From Caulobacter henricii (GTDB taxonomy: Bacteria; Pseudomonadota; Alphaproteobacteria; Caulobacterales; Caulobacteraceae): a DNA stretch of 64,000 nucleotides. The translations under genes were made by a program, and so were the position numbers. This document shows, in pieces, positions 9,138 to 17,426 of the stretch. Position 1 is the stretch's first letter, and each line of letters begins with the position of its first letter. Where the stretch lies: assembly GCF_001414055.1 (NCBI RefSeq), contig NZ_CP013002.1, positions 2,046,001 through 2,110,000 of the forward strand, given 5' to 3'. The notes under the pieces are model-generated. The model had not been told where the DNA came from and made no database searches. It saw only the letters and a program-made list of their open reading frames with translations.

Positions 9138-9464
9138 CTAGCGGGCCAGCAAGGCCTGACAGGGACCGTCGCGTTCAGCAATCAGGTCTGCCCGTGCCGT
9201 ACCCTCGGCCCGACGGGCCTGACCGCTGACGACGATCACGGCGTCCGACGCCCGATCCACGACATAGTCTGCCCGCCCCTGCCTCTGGACCTTCACGAGG
9301 GCATTGTAGGCTGCAGCGTCTGCCACCCCAAGGCTGGTCGCCCTGGCCAAAGCCTGACACCGCGAAGCCTGCACGAACTGGCTATCGGTCAGGCGTAGCC
9401 CGGCCAGAACCGGGGTCGCTACCGCCAGGACCAGAGAACCGACAAAGAGATTTAGAACGATCAT
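9138..9464 (-). CDS. small secreted protein, paralogue of 9765-10103
   Basis: A 108-residue exported protein of unknown function. I start at ATG 9464 (MIVLNLFVGSLVLAVATPVLAG), which gives a clean signal peptide with GGGGAG 7 bases upstream; the frame extends further but without signal. The mature part has two cysteines, in SQFVQASRCQALA and in a C-terminal LIAERDGPCQALLAR. Both segments recur in the protein at 9765-10103 (SGFLQAARCRGLA and LLAERQSACAVWLK), so the two are paralogues with one likely conserved disulfide. It is divergent from the DUF1289 gene. Confidence 0.72.
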   Translation of the reverse strand: MIVLNLFVGSLVLAVATPVLAGLRLTDSQFVQASRCQALARATSLGVADAAAYNALVKVQRQGRADYVVDRASDAVIVVSGQARRAEGTARADLIAERDGPCQALLAR

Positions 9465-9545
9465 GGATGAGCTCCCCTTCATGGAGTTGAGACCTAATTT
9501 GCGGTGGATGTTGCGCGACGCTTGTGAACCAGAGACAATCAAGCC

Positions 9546-9761
9546 ATGGACCTGACTGCCTCCTCGCCGCGCCCGATCGTCTCGCCTTGCATCAAGGTCT
9601 GCGCCGTTGACGGCCAAAGCGGATACTGCCTGGGCTGCCGACGCACCCTTCCGGAAATTGCGAGCTGGGCCCGCAAGAGCGACGACGAGCGGAGCGCCAT
9701 TCTGGCTGAACTCCCTTCCCGGCCAGTTCCGATGATCAGCCTCGTGGCCGGCCAGGCCTAG
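9546..9761 (+). CDS. DUF1289 protein
   Basis: A 71-residue protein of the DUF1289 family. It has the family's cysteine cluster SPCIKVCAVD...GYCLGCRRT (residues about 14-32, four cysteines as CxxxC and CxxC), which suggests a small metal- or iron-sulfur-binding module, followed by EIASWARKSDDER, the conserved tail. In other bacteria DUF1289 often follows or fuses to oxidoreductases. Here it sits between two paralogous secreted proteins on the opposite strand and ends 3 bases from the second. The function of the family is not established. Confidence 0.9.
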   Translation: MDLTASSPRPIVSPCIKVCAVDGQSGYCLGCRRTLPEIASWARKSDDERSAILAELPSRPVPMISLVAGQA

Positions 9762-9764
9762 GCG

Positions 9765-10103
9765 TCAGCGACCGCCCTTGAGCCAGACGGCGCAGGCTGA
9801 CTGGCGCTCGGCCAACAACCTGTCCTTCTTGCCACCCTGAGCCCTATCCCCCTGAGCCTGGGCCGCGGTGATCCGCTTCGAGGCCGACGCCTTGGCCGCC
9901 AGGGTGCGGCTATGGCCTTCGGTCCGTAAAAGCTGATCGATGGCGGCAGTATCGAGCCGGCCGAGGCCTTCAGAAGCGGCCAGGCCCCGACAGCGCGCCG
10001 CTTGCAGAAACCCGGAATCCGACACCCTGGACTCCGCTCCTGCAGCATTTGCGGCACCCGCAAAGGCCAAGGCCACAACGGCCGCTGCAATCGTCGACTT
10101 CAC
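9765..10103 (-). CDS. small secreted protein, paralogue of 9138-9464
   Basis: A 112-residue exported protein. I choose GTG 10103, which has GAGGGG 6 bases upstream and gives the signal peptide VKSTIAAAVVALAFAGAANA; the ATG at 10154 would put a charged stretch before it. The mature part has two cysteines in contexts shared with the protein at 9138-9464, and a central basic Ala/Lys/Gln-rich region absent from the shorter paralogue. No domain is recognised. The AT-rich region upstream is shared with the divergent protease gene. Confidence 0.72.
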   Translation of the reverse strand: MKSTIAAAVVALAFAGAANAAGAESRVSDSGFLQAARCRGLAASEGLGRLDTAAIDQLLRTEGHSRTLAAKASASKRITAAQAQGDRAQGGKKDRLLAERQSACAVWLKGGR

Positions 10104-10369
10104 GAAGATCCCCTCGATCAGCAAAAACAAATACTGAGCAATTGGATAGTTCACTTCACAACACAGACTAAGTTAATTTCAGTACATATTTCACTTATCT
10201 CGATTAAGGGACAACTTTTATCGAAATTCAGCAATCATAATTACCGCAACATTAACTATAGGAAATAATTCGACGATCCCATTCACGGGTTGAAAAGGCC
10301 TTTTCAGATAGAGTGAACCCCAACGGCCGAAGAAAACGGTCACAAAGCCTTTAAGGCGGGGTGTCTTCG
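10104..10369. other. AT-rich divergent promoter region
   Basis: A 266-base gap between divergent genes, clearly richer in A and T than the rest of the window between about 10115 and 10275. No gene or hairpin with a T run is convincing. It probably holds promoters for both the secreted protein on the minus strand and the protease on the plus strand. The low GC also makes a nucleoid-protein or recently inserted segment possible, but nothing else marks an insertion. Confidence 0.5.
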
Positions 10370-10876
10370 ATGTTGAAGTTTGTGGCGATTGCGGTGCTAG
10401 GCGCGCTTTCGGCAGTGGGAGCCGCCAAGGCCGTGGTGTCCCTGGACGATCTGCGCCATCCAGACCTCCGCGCCCCGGCTGCAGCGAGTGCAACGCTCGG
10501 TGGGCCCGATGGCGCGGCCCAGTTGACCAAGGGCCCTGACGGTCACTTCTGGGCTGAGGCTGCTGTCGACGGCAAAGCCGTGCGGTTCCTGGTCGATACC
10601 GGCGCAACGGCTGTATCCTTGAGCCTGGCCGACGCCAAACGGCTTGGCATCGACACCGACAAGTTGACCTATGACTACAGCGTGATCACCGCCGATGGCC
10701 GCACGCGGGCCGCCTCCGTGCAGCTCGCCAGCGTCGCCATCGCCGGGGCGCGCGTGCGTAATGTCGACGCCCTGGTCATCGAGAAAGGTCTTGAGACATC
10801 GCTTCTTGGGATGAGCTATCTGGGTCGCCTGTCACGCTTCGAAGCGACCCCCAAGGCGCTGATCCTGCACCCCTGA
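10370..10876 (+). CDS. retropepsin-like aspartic protease (TIGR02281 type)
   Basis: A 168-residue predicted exported aspartic protease. The hydrophobic N-terminus (MLKFVAIAVLGALSAVGAAKA) can act as a signal peptide or anchor. The retropepsin motif is FLVDTGATAVSLS with catalytic Asp76, preceded by a strand HFWAEAAVDGKAV as in the clan AA family, and the C-terminal LLGMSYLGRLSRFEA matches the second conserved block. One domain per chain means an active enzyme would be a dimer. I use ATG 10370 (GGCGGGG 8 bases upstream) over GTG 10361. It converges with dusA, 4 bases apart. Confidence 0.9.
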   Translation: MLKFVAIAVLGALSAVGAAKAVVSLDDLRHPDLRAPAAASATLGGPDGAAQLTKGPDGHFWAEAAVDGKAVRFLVDTGATAVSLSLADAKRLGIDTDKLTYDYSVITADGRTRAASVQLASVAIAGARVRNVDALVIEKGLETSLLGMSYLGRLSRFEATPKALILHP

Positions 10877-10880
10877 CGGG

Positions 10881-11891
10881 TCATGCTTCGGCGAAACGGG
10901 CTTCCCGAGCCTCCAGAGCCTGGCGCACTGCCGCCAGGGCACGATCGACAACCTCTATCCCGGCCCCTGCCGGAACCCCCTCCACGGTCAGGATCCGCCG
11001 CCAGGCCCGCGCGCCAGGCAGGCCATGGAAAAGGCCAAGCATGTGGCGGGTCATGGCGGCCAGATGCACCCCCTCCGCCAAACGCCGCGCGATATAGGGC
11101 TTGTAGCGCTCTACAGCTTCGAACTCTGAGACATCCGCGACGGCTGCACCGAACACACGACGGTCCACAGCCCCCAGCAGGCCTGCCTCATGATAGGCTG
11201 AGCGGCCGAGCATCACCCCATCGACATGGGCCAGATGGGCCTCGACCGCATCCAGGTCGGTGACACCGCCATTGATCACGATGGTCAGGTTCGGACGTTC
11301 GCGCTTGAGCCGATAGACCAGCTCATAGTCCAGCGGCGGGATGTCACGGTTTTCTTTCGGTGACAGACCCTTGAGCCAGGCCTTTCGGGCATGAACGACA
11401 AAACTGTCGACGCCGGCAGCCGCACTGGCATCGACCAGGGCGAACAGGCTTTCTTCCGGCTCCTGGTCATCGACGCCGATGCGACATTTCACCGTCGCTG
11501 GCACCGAGACCGCCTGCCGAATGGCGGCCATGCACTCGGCCACCAGGTTGGGTTCGCGCATCAGGCAGGCCCCGAACCGCCCGCTCTGCACCCGATCCGA
11601 GGGGCATCCGACATTCAGGTTGATCTCGTCATAACCAAAATCCTCGCCAATCCTGGCCGCGAGGGCCAGTTCTGCAGGATCCGAGCCTCCAAGCTGCAGA
11701 GCCACGGGGTTTTGGTCCGCCTCAAACCCCAGCAGTTTTTCGCGATCCCCGTGCACCACGGCCCCGCTGGTGACCATCTCCGAATAGAGCAGAGCGTGGC
11801 GCGACAGGGTCCGGTGCAACGACCGACAGTGACGGTCGCTCCAGTCCATCATGGGGGCCACGGAGAATCTATGCGGTTGGAATGGCAGCAT
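10881..11891 (-). CDS. dusA: tRNA-dihydrouridine(20/20a) synthase DusA
   Basis: DusA reduces uridines 20 and 20a in the tRNA D-loop with FMN and NADPH. The 336-residue protein has the DusA-specific start FSVAPMMDWSDRHCR (9-23), the FMN barrel and the catalytic NVGCPSDRVQSGRFGACLM with Cys96. Other landmarks are VKCRIGVDD, VHARKAWLKGLSPKENR and INGGV, the last of these in the phosphate-binding region. Length is normal for DusA and differs from DusB/DusC. It is downstream of ssb on the same strand but separated by a terminator, so it probably has its own promoter. Confidence 0.96.
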   Translation of the reverse strand: MLPFQPHRFSVAPMMDWSDRHCRSLHRTLSRHALLYSEMVTSGAVVHGDREKLLGFEADQNPVALQLGGSDPAELALAARIGEDFGYDEINLNVGCPSDRVQSGRFGACLMREPNLVAECMAAIRQAVSVPATVKCRIGVDDQEPEESLFALVDASAAAGVDSFVVHARKAWLKGLSPKENRDIPPLDYELVYRLKRERPNLTIVINGGVTDLDAVEAHLAHVDGVMLGRSAYHEAGLLGAVDRRVFGAAVADVSEFEAVERYKPYIARRLAEGVHLAAMTRHMLGLFHGLPGARAWRRILTVEGVPAGAGIEVVDRALAAVRQALEAREARFAEA

Positions 11892-12034
11892 TTCCGGTCG
11901 TTTCAGCTCGGGAGAACCTCAGCCTGTACCCGAAATCGCGTTCCGATTGGCTATTTTTTCGGGCGGGCACGGCATGCGCCAAGCGGCCCCTGCCGTCTTG
12001 CGGACGCCTGACGGCCTCGCTGCTATCTGCGCAA

Positions 12035-12066
12035 AGCAAAATGGCCAGGTTCATCAGAACCTGGCC
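12035..12066 (-). terminator. intrinsic terminator of ssb
   Basis: On the minus strand a perfect 10-bp stem (12043-12052 with 12057-12066) with a 4-base loop is followed by ATTTTGCTTT. It lies 34 bases past the ssb stop codon. Confidence 0.9.
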
Positions 12067-12099
12067 ACCTGTTGATGCCTGCTGGATCGCTGAGGGCGA

Positions 12100-12603
12100 C
12101 TAGAACGGAATCTCGTCGTCGAGATCTGCAGAGAAGCTCTCTCGCGGGCCGCTGGGCTGGCTGCGCGGGGCGCCGCCACCATAGCCGCCGCCACCGCCGC
12201 CGCTGGAATAACCGTCATCGCCACCGCCGGACGACGCGCCGGCACCGTCACCACGACCGCCGAGCATGGTCAGCTCGCCACGGAACTTCTGCAGAACGAT
12301 CTCGGTGGAGTATTTCTCCGCGCCGGTATTGTCGGTCCATTTGCGGGTCTGGATCGCCCCCTCGATATAGACCGTCGAGCCCTTGCGCAGGTACTGCTCG
12401 GCAACCTTGACCAGGTTGTCGTTAAAGATGACCACCCGGTGCCACTCGGTCTTTTCCTTGCGCTCGCCCGAGGTGCGATCACGCCAGCTCTCCGAGGTGG
12501 CAATACGGAGATTGGCGACGCGGTCACCGGATCCCAGGCTGCGGATTTCAGGATCGGCCCCGAGGTTGCCCACCAGAATGACCTTGTTGACGCTGCCCGC
12601 CAT
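12100..12603 (-). CDS. ssb: single-stranded DNA-binding protein
   Basis: SSB coats single-stranded DNA during replication, repair and recombination. The 167-residue protein starts [19 protein letters not shown], contains the OB-fold with [19 protein letters not shown] and [12 protein letters not shown], then a glycine-rich disordered linker (about 120-150) and the acidic tip DLDDEIPF that recruits partner proteins. I start at ATG 12603; an in-frame ATG at 12621 would add six residues. An SOS box (GTTC-N7-GTTC) lies about 85 bases upstream, so the gene is probably LexA-controlled. It is followed by a terminator. Confidence 0.97.
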   Translation of the reverse strand: MAGSVNKVILVGNLGADPEIRSLGSGDRVANLRIATSESWRDRTSGERKEKTEWHRVVIFNDNLVKVAEQYLRKGSTVYIEGAIQTRKWTDNTGAEKYSTEIVLQKFRGELTMLGGRGDGAGASSGGGDDGYSSGGGGGGYGGGAPRSQPSGPRESFSADLDDEIPF

Positions 12604-12687
12604 CGCTTCGACCTTGTTCACGCCCGGCGACCCATGCGCCGGAATCTGATCAAGACGTTAACGGAGCAGGCTGGTCAACGCAATTTT

Positions 12688-12702
12688 GTTCTCAATACGT
12701 TC
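12688..12702. promoter_or_regulatory. LexA SOS box upstream of ssb
   Basis: GTTCTCAATACGTTC is an exact match to the alphaproteobacterial LexA site GTTC-N7-GTTC. It is 85 bases upstream of ssb, a gene known to belong to SOS regulons in this group. Confidence 0.8.
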
Positions 12703-12734
12703 CTGTGGACGACCGAAAGGCCGCACCGGCGCTC

Positions 12735-13133
12735 CTATTGGGCCGGGACCTCGCGGATCGCACCCGGCACCGCAAGCCGACCGTCGCCCGTCCGCACCAG
12801 CGACATGAAGCGGGCCCCGTCATAGGTCTGGCCAAGATAGATCCCTTCCTTCTCAAGGAAGATGAAGCTGCCCTGGTAGGATCCTGTCAGGGTCCTGTTG
12901 GGGCTACCCATACGGACAAAGCGGATACGCACCCCCTCCAGGATGGCCGCACATTGCTCCATGGTCGCCACGTTCCGCTCGACCGGATTGAACCGCAGGG
13001 TCTTGTCCTTGTTGGTCGCGACATGGAAGCAGACCCCTTTTTCAAAAGGAGCCTTGATCTGCTTTTCGCAGGCGACCAGCCCGAGCCCAGCTGCGGCAAC
13101 GACGGTGGCGGCAATCAGAAGCTGACGGCGCAT
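12735..13133 (-). CDS. hypothetical lipoprotein
   Basis: A 132-residue lipoprotein: MRRQLLIAATVVAAAGLGLVAC gives a signal peptide with lipobox LVAC and Cys22 as the lipid site. The mature part has two further cysteines (KGVCFHVA and MEQCAAIL) that may form a disulfide and beta-rich stretches such as SYQGSFIFLEKEGIYLGQ. I recognise no family. It follows the gene at 13147 by only 13 bases on the same strand, so the two probably form an operon, and its 3' end leads toward the ssb promoter with its SOS box. Confidence 0.75.
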   Translation of the reverse strand: MRRQLLIAATVVAAAGLGLVACEKQIKAPFEKGVCFHVATNKDKTLRFNPVERNVATMEQCAAILEGVRIRFVRMGSPNRTLTGSYQGSFIFLEKEGIYLGQTYDGARFMSLVRTGDGRLAVPGAIREVPAQ

Positions 13134-13146
13134 GGCAATACTCGGT

Positions 13147-13827
13147 TTAGCCGGCGGCGGGGATCGAGCAGTTCGGCCCCTGCTCGATCACGGAATGGAA
13201 GGAACGGTTGTCGGATGAGGCTTCAATCCTGCCGGGTACCAGTCGCAGGGTTTCCTCACCCCAGCGACCATAGGTGGCTCCGCCGGAACGTTCGCAACGA
13301 CCGCCAAAAAGGGCCTGGGCGCAGGCGTTCAGAGTGATGTCCCCAGGCAACCGCCGCCATTCGGCACCCGAATAGCGCCAGCAGGCCGCCAGAGGTGCCG
13401 TTGAGGTCGTCGCAGCAGGTACAGGAGCGGGTCCCGGCACCGCAGCAGGCAGGGGCGGCGTTTCCATGGTGGGCGGGGGCAAGGGTGTCAGCACCGTGCC
13501 GGCCTGGTCGGCCGCTGCCAGGGCACCGGTCTCGTCCACGCCGACGTCCAGAGCTCCTGTCGCAACGCCATTTTTCTTGGCGCACTCGGCCAGGGTGGTC
13601 TCGCCGACAAACTGGCCGCCCACGAAGCAGCGCAGGGGGCGCGCGGGGTCGAGCTTGGTGTCGTCCGCCCGTCCGGTCTCGACGATCAGGCCTGCGCGCG
13701 ACGCCGGCGGGGGCTCTGAGGACTTTCCCTTGCCACCCAGCAGCGCACCGGCGATGCCGATACCCGCCAGGAGGGCCAGGGCGGCGCCGCCTGCCAGAAC
13801 GATGCGTCGGTCTTTCAGAAGTTCCAT
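13147..13827 (-). CDS. membrane-anchored periplasmic protein, Pro-rich linker
   Basis: A 226-residue protein with one N-terminal membrane segment (RIVLAGGAALALLAGIGIAGALL, about 8-29) and a periplasmic body. Two cysteine-bearing regions, RCFVGGQFVGETTLAECAKKNG and CWRYSGAEWRRLP...CAQALFGGRCE, are separated by a Pro/Ala-rich linker (about 118-150). Both read [RC/CW]...L..CA..., suggesting a repeated small disulfide domain. I start at ATG 13827; an in-frame ATG two codons upstream is also possible. It is followed by the lipoprotein gene after 13 bases. No family recognised. A perfect palindrome lies 24 bases upstream. Confidence 0.72.
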   Translation of the reverse strand: MELLKDRRIVLAGGAALALLAGIGIAGALLGGKGKSSEPPPASRAGLIVETGRADDTKLDPARPLRCFVGGQFVGETTLAECAKKNGVATGALDVGVDETGALAAADQAGTVLTPLPPPTMETPPLPAAVPGPAPVPAATTSTAPLAACWRYSGAEWRRLPGDITLNACAQALFGGRCERSGGATYGRWGEETLRLVPGRIEASSDNRSFHSVIEQGPNCSIPAAG

Positions 13828-13850
13828 GAACACTGGCTACGACGCGAAGA

Positions 13851-13868
13851 TGACGCTTTCAAGCGTCA
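13851..13868. promoter_or_regulatory. palindrome between flaEY-like gene and next gene
   Basis: TGACGCTT-TC-AAGCGTCA is an exact inverted repeat with 8-base arms and a 2-base centre. With no T run it is unlikely to be a terminator of the upstream gene. Its place 24 bases before the start at 13827 suits an operator. Confidence 0.4.
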
Positions 13869-13888
13869 CGAAGTCACTGACCTAACGA

Positions 13889-16705
13889 TCAGCCTGTCAA
13901 ACGGTTCAGCGCGGCTTGGTAATTCGAAATCTGGTTCTTCAGATAGGCCGGCACGGTTCCGCCTGTCTTGCCGGCCGTATTGGTGGCGCTGTTGTTGATG
14001 CCGAGCGCATTGTCGGCGATTTCCCGGTAGGCGGTGCGCACCGCCGACATGGCGCGCGTAATCACTGATGAGGCATTCTTGCGGCCAGCCTCATCAGCGA
14101 GGTCCAGCTCCGGCGGAAGCTGGAGGCCGAACACGGGCCCGCCACCATCGGCCGAGACCGTCTTGCCGCTTTCAGTCTTGGTGCTGCGCACAACGCCCGC
14201 CGAAAGACCGAGGGCCTGAAGCACGTCCGTGCCGCCCTTCCCCGCCAGCACCTCGATGGTCGAGGTGGCATAGGCCGGGCTGATCTTCAGCTTGCGGGCA
14301 TTGCCATCACTGGAGGTCTCGACCTTGGCCCGGAAACCCGAGGCCCGCTTGATCTTGTCTGCCAGGGTTTCCAGGGTGTCCTTGGCGTCGATCGTGATCG
14401 TCGTCAGCGTCCCGCGCTCACGGGTGCGGATCTGAAAGGTATCGCCGGCACGCGCCGCCGTTGCGGAGACCAAACGTTCCGACTGGGTGAAATCCATCTT
14501 GCCCTTGGGCAATCCAAAAGCGTCAAGACTGCTGGAACCGGCCTGATCGACGGCGATGGAGGTTGGCATTGCATAACCGTCCTTGCCGGTCAGTCGCTGC
14601 GACCAGGACACAGCCCCCGTACCGACGTCGATCTGCGCGACATAGCCGTCCTTCTCGCCGACCGTCGACTGGCCTTCGAGGTTCTTGCCGGCCGCTCCCA
14701 CGAGCCAGGCCGAGCCGTTGGCGATAGCCATGCCGGTCACGGTGTCATCACCCGTTCCACCATAATAGGCCAGGGTATCGGCGCTCGTATCACTCAGGTC
14801 CAGCGACAGGCGGCCGACGAATCCATCAGAGCCGCCGGAGGCACCGCTGGTCGTGTTGGCCAGGCTCAGTGCCCCATTCGAGGTGTGCCCCCCGACATAG
14901 AGTTGACCGCCATCGATCTTGAGGCCGACCAACTCACCGCCCTTGAGCGATCCCAGATCACGCACCGCCCCCGCCGTGAGGGCGGCTGCCTTGGTGTAGG
15001 TGACAGGCGTCGTGACCGTTACGCCGGCAGACGTCATGCTCGAAGCGTTCTCAGTGACCACGGTTGGGGCCACCGTGAAGCTGCGCAGAACGGCATTGCC
15101 ATTCTCCTTGCCGCCGACCACCACCTGCGACCCGTTGACGACAATATCCGACACGGAGTCGTTTTCGGTCGTACCGAACTTTTCAGTGAAAAGGGCCTTG
15201 GGTCCGCCGTTCAGGTCCGTGGCGAAGGCCGTCAGGTAGGAATCGTAGCCTCCACCCGTTGCGGTGGTTGAGGCGGGCAGGTCGGATTTGGATCGCCCGC
15301 CGACATAGAGGATCCCGTCCGAACCGAAGGCCACGGCAGTGGCTTCGTCTTCAAGCATCGCGCCGCGCCGGACCGTCCACTGCTCGTCGCCGCTGGCATC
15401 ATACCGCGTAACGAAGCTGTCGGTTTTGCCCGACGTGGCGTCAGAATTTATGGGTCCATCGACGGCACCCTGCAGCCGTCCGGTGACGGAGCCCGCAACC
15501 GCCACGCTTCCGTCGCTGGCCACGGCCAGGTTCAGACCGCTGGCGGAATCGGTGGCGCCCAGGCTTCGGGCATAAAGCAGATGGCCCGCCGAATCGTACT
15601 TCAGCAGGGCGACGTCCTGATCGCCCTTGATGACCTGACCGCTGACGTCCTTGGTGACGTCTGCGAGCATGTAGATGGAGCCGTCACTGCCCGACACCGT
15701 CTTGCGGACGCTTGAAATCGTACCCTGGAGGGTTTCGGAAAACACCTTTCCGCCCGCCTGGCCACCCCCGGCGGCGCTGTACTTGGTCAGGGTGTTTTCT
15801 ATGACCGCGTCCTCGGTCTTGGTATCCTTGTCAGGATCGGGATTGCCGGCGGCCGTAGTGATATAGACGGCAGGCGTGGCGGCGGTCGCGGTGAAGGTCA
15901 GCTGCTCGCTCGAGTCGCCACGCACCCGCAAGGCAAAGTCATCGCCCGTAGCCGGCAGGGTCACCGGCTGGCCATTGACCTGCACAGTTCGCGTCTCGCC
16001 GACCTTGCGTTCAACCGCAAAGCTGGTCTCGAACCCACCGGCCTTGAGCTTGCCATTCATGAAGCTGACGACGTTCGACATCGTCCTGGGCGTCGCGCCC
16101 ATCTCGGCGAGGTCCATGGTCAGATTGGTGGTAACCCCGAACTTCCGGACAGCCAGATCAAAGCTGACATTACCCTGGAACTTGGGCACCGGATCATCGG
16201 ACTGACCGCTGTAGATGGTATCGGTGATGTAGCCGAAGACGTTCTTGGGAACCCCGACCGTCGACCGGGCCGTCGTCATGACCGAGCCCGGGGTCAAACG
16301 CCCCTGATCCAGACTCAGGTTCTGGGTGTAGCTGGTGACTTCGGAAAGACCCTTGGTCAGCGCGGTCTGCAGACGCTTGATCTCGCCGTCGGACACCCCT
16401 TTCTCAGACGCTCGCGCGGCGATCGCTGAAAGGGTGTTCAAAGCCTGATAGGTGGCGAACAGCTTCTTGTAGTCGCCGCTGGCCCCCTTGAGGCTGGTGG
16501 CATTGCCCTCTTCGTCAACAAACTTGCGGCCATTGAGCGCCGCCTTGACGAGGGTGCTGGGCTCGGCTGATCCACCCACCCAAGGGGCTGTGGGCACCAC
16601 GGCCTTGGATCTACCGGACGAAGTCGCTGCAGTCGGCGCACCATTCACCTGGCCCGTGCGAGCCTGATAGTAGCCAAGCAGTGCGCTGGTGTCGAAGGTG
16701 ATCAC
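13889..16705 (-). CDS. flaEY: FlaEY-like flagellar regulatory protein
   Basis: A 938-residue protein next to the flagellin genes, at the place where Caulobacter has flaEY, a locus reported to affect flagellin expression and filament formation. The centre (about 300-700) contains repeated beta-propeller-like strands (YDSAGHLLYARSLG, YDASGDEQWTVRRG, VLYVGG-type, DGYVAQIDVGTG) of the SBBP kind. The C-terminal part has a flagellin IN-like segment (TIDAKDTLETLADKIKRASGFRAKVE, about 755-780) and ends NYQAALNRLTG. There is no signal peptide. I start at GTG 16705 with AGGA upstream. The presence of flagellin-type motifs suggests a filament-associated or secreted protein. The assignment rests on position and length, not on alignment. 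Confidence 0.68.
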   Translation of the reverse strand: MITFDTSALLGYYQARTGQVNGAPTAATSSGRSKAVVPTAPWVGGSAEPSTLVKAALNGRKFVDEEGNATSLKGASGDYKKLFATYQALNTLSAIAARASEKGVSDGEIKRLQTALTKGLSEVTSYTQNLSLDQGRLTPGSVMTTARSTVGVPKNVFGYITDTIYSGQSDDPVPKFQGNVSFDLAVRKFGVTTNLTMDLAEMGATPRTMSNVVSFMNGKLKAGGFETSFAVERKVGETRTVQVNGQPVTLPATGDDFALRVRGDSSEQLTFTATAATPAVYITTAAGNPDPDKDTKTEDAVIENTLTKYSAAGGGQAGGKVFSETLQGTISSVRKTVSGSDGSIYMLADVTKDVSGQVIKGDQDVALLKYDSAGHLLYARSLGATDSASGLNLAVASDGSVAVAGSVTGRLQGAVDGPINSDATSGKTDSFVTRYDASGDEQWTVRRGAMLEDEATAVAFGSDGILYVGGRSKSDLPASTTATGGGYDSYLTAFATDLNGGPKALFTEKFGTTENDSVSDIVVNGSQVVVGGKENGNAVLRSFTVAPTVVTENASSMTSAGVTVTTPVTYTKAAALTAGAVRDLGSLKGGELVGLKIDGGQLYVGGHTSNGALSLANTTSGASGGSDGFVGRLSLDLSDTSADTLAYYGGTGDDTVTGMAIANGSAWLVGAAGKNLEGQSTVGEKDGYVAQIDVGTGAVSWSQRLTGKDGYAMPTSIAVDQAGSSSLDAFGLPKGKMDFTQSERLVSATAARAGDTFQIRTRERGTLTTITIDAKDTLETLADKIKRASGFRAKVETSSDGNARKLKISPAYATSTIEVLAGKGGTDVLQALGLSAGVVRSTKTESGKTVSADGGGPVFGLQLPPELDLADEAGRKNASSVITRAMSAVRTAYREIADNALGINNSATNTAGKTGGTVPAYLKNQISNYQAALNRLTG

Positions 16706-16783
16706 GGCAAGTCCTGTCGGGAGGCACGAGGCTCCCCGCTTCTATTTGAACGGCTTGTGCTGAAATCTGATTAAGGCCCGTGG

Positions 16784-17338
16784 TTACGGGGCAATTAGGT
16801 TCGCCTCCACCAGCCTGCGGCGGGCCGTTTCACGCAACGCGTTCCACTCGGAAGCCAGAATTCCGAGAAGCACGACATCCCGCGCAACGCCCGTCTTCAG
16901 CACATGGCCGCGCAGATAGCCCTCACGCCGAAATCCCGTGGCAGCCTGGGCCTTCAGCGCGGCGTCATTGTCAGCCATCACCTCGGCGAACACCTTGTGC
17001 AGGCCAAGCTCGCCAAAGGCGCGATCCAGCCCAAGCACCTGTGCGGCCCGACCCACGCCGCGACCGCGGGCTTCAGCCGATCCCAGAAACCAGTTCCAGC
17101 TCGCTCGCCGATGATGGCTGAGCAAACCCGACAGGGTCAGCAGGCCCGACGGCGTTCCACCCCGGGTAATCAGCCAGCCGCGCATATCCGGATCCGAGCG
17201 AAGAAGGCTGAACCATGCCGAATGGGCCTCACGGCTGGGAAAGGCCGCATCGGACATCCAACGATCGACTTCAGGTTCCGAGCGCCACTTGAACAGCACG
17301 CCCTCATCCTCGTCGCAGAGATCGCGAAGATCGATCAT
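16784..17338 (-). CDS. flmH: FlmH-like GNAT N-acetyltransferase (flagellin glycan synthesis)
   Basis: A 184-residue GNAT acetyltransferase. It starts MIDLRDLCDEDEGVLFKWRSEPEV, as PseH/FlmH-type enzymes do, and has the acetyl-CoA binding region GSAEARGRGVGRAAQ (about 93-107) and the HKVFAEVMADNDAALKAQAATGF segment. PseH acetylates the 4-amino sugar intermediate of pseudaminic acid, the sugar used on Caulobacter flagellins; FlmH is its named counterpart there. I use ATG 17338; the longer frame to 17551 is antisense-like. It follows fljJ by 88 bases and precedes the flaEY-like gene. The role is strongly supported by context. Confidence 0.85.
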   Translation of the reverse strand: MIDLRDLCDEDEGVLFKWRSEPEVDRWMSDAAFPSREAHSAWFSLLRSDPDMRGWLITRGGTPSGLLTLSGLLSHHRRASWNWFLGSAEARGRGVGRAAQVLGLDRAFGELGLHKVFAEVMADNDAALKAQAATGFRREGYLRGHVLKTGVARDVVLLGILASEWNALRETARRRLVEANLIAP

Positions 17339-17426
17339 TCTGGCCGTTTCCTCATCCTGCCCCTCCAAGCGTATCGCGCGCGCCGGGTCTGGCCTAGTGC
17401 GCGGACGCCGTCTCGCCGCAACAAGG

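Noticed and set aside
10115..10275. AT-rich stretch as a mobile-element scar
   Set aside because: No terminal repeats, integrase or target-site duplication; a divergent promoter explains it.
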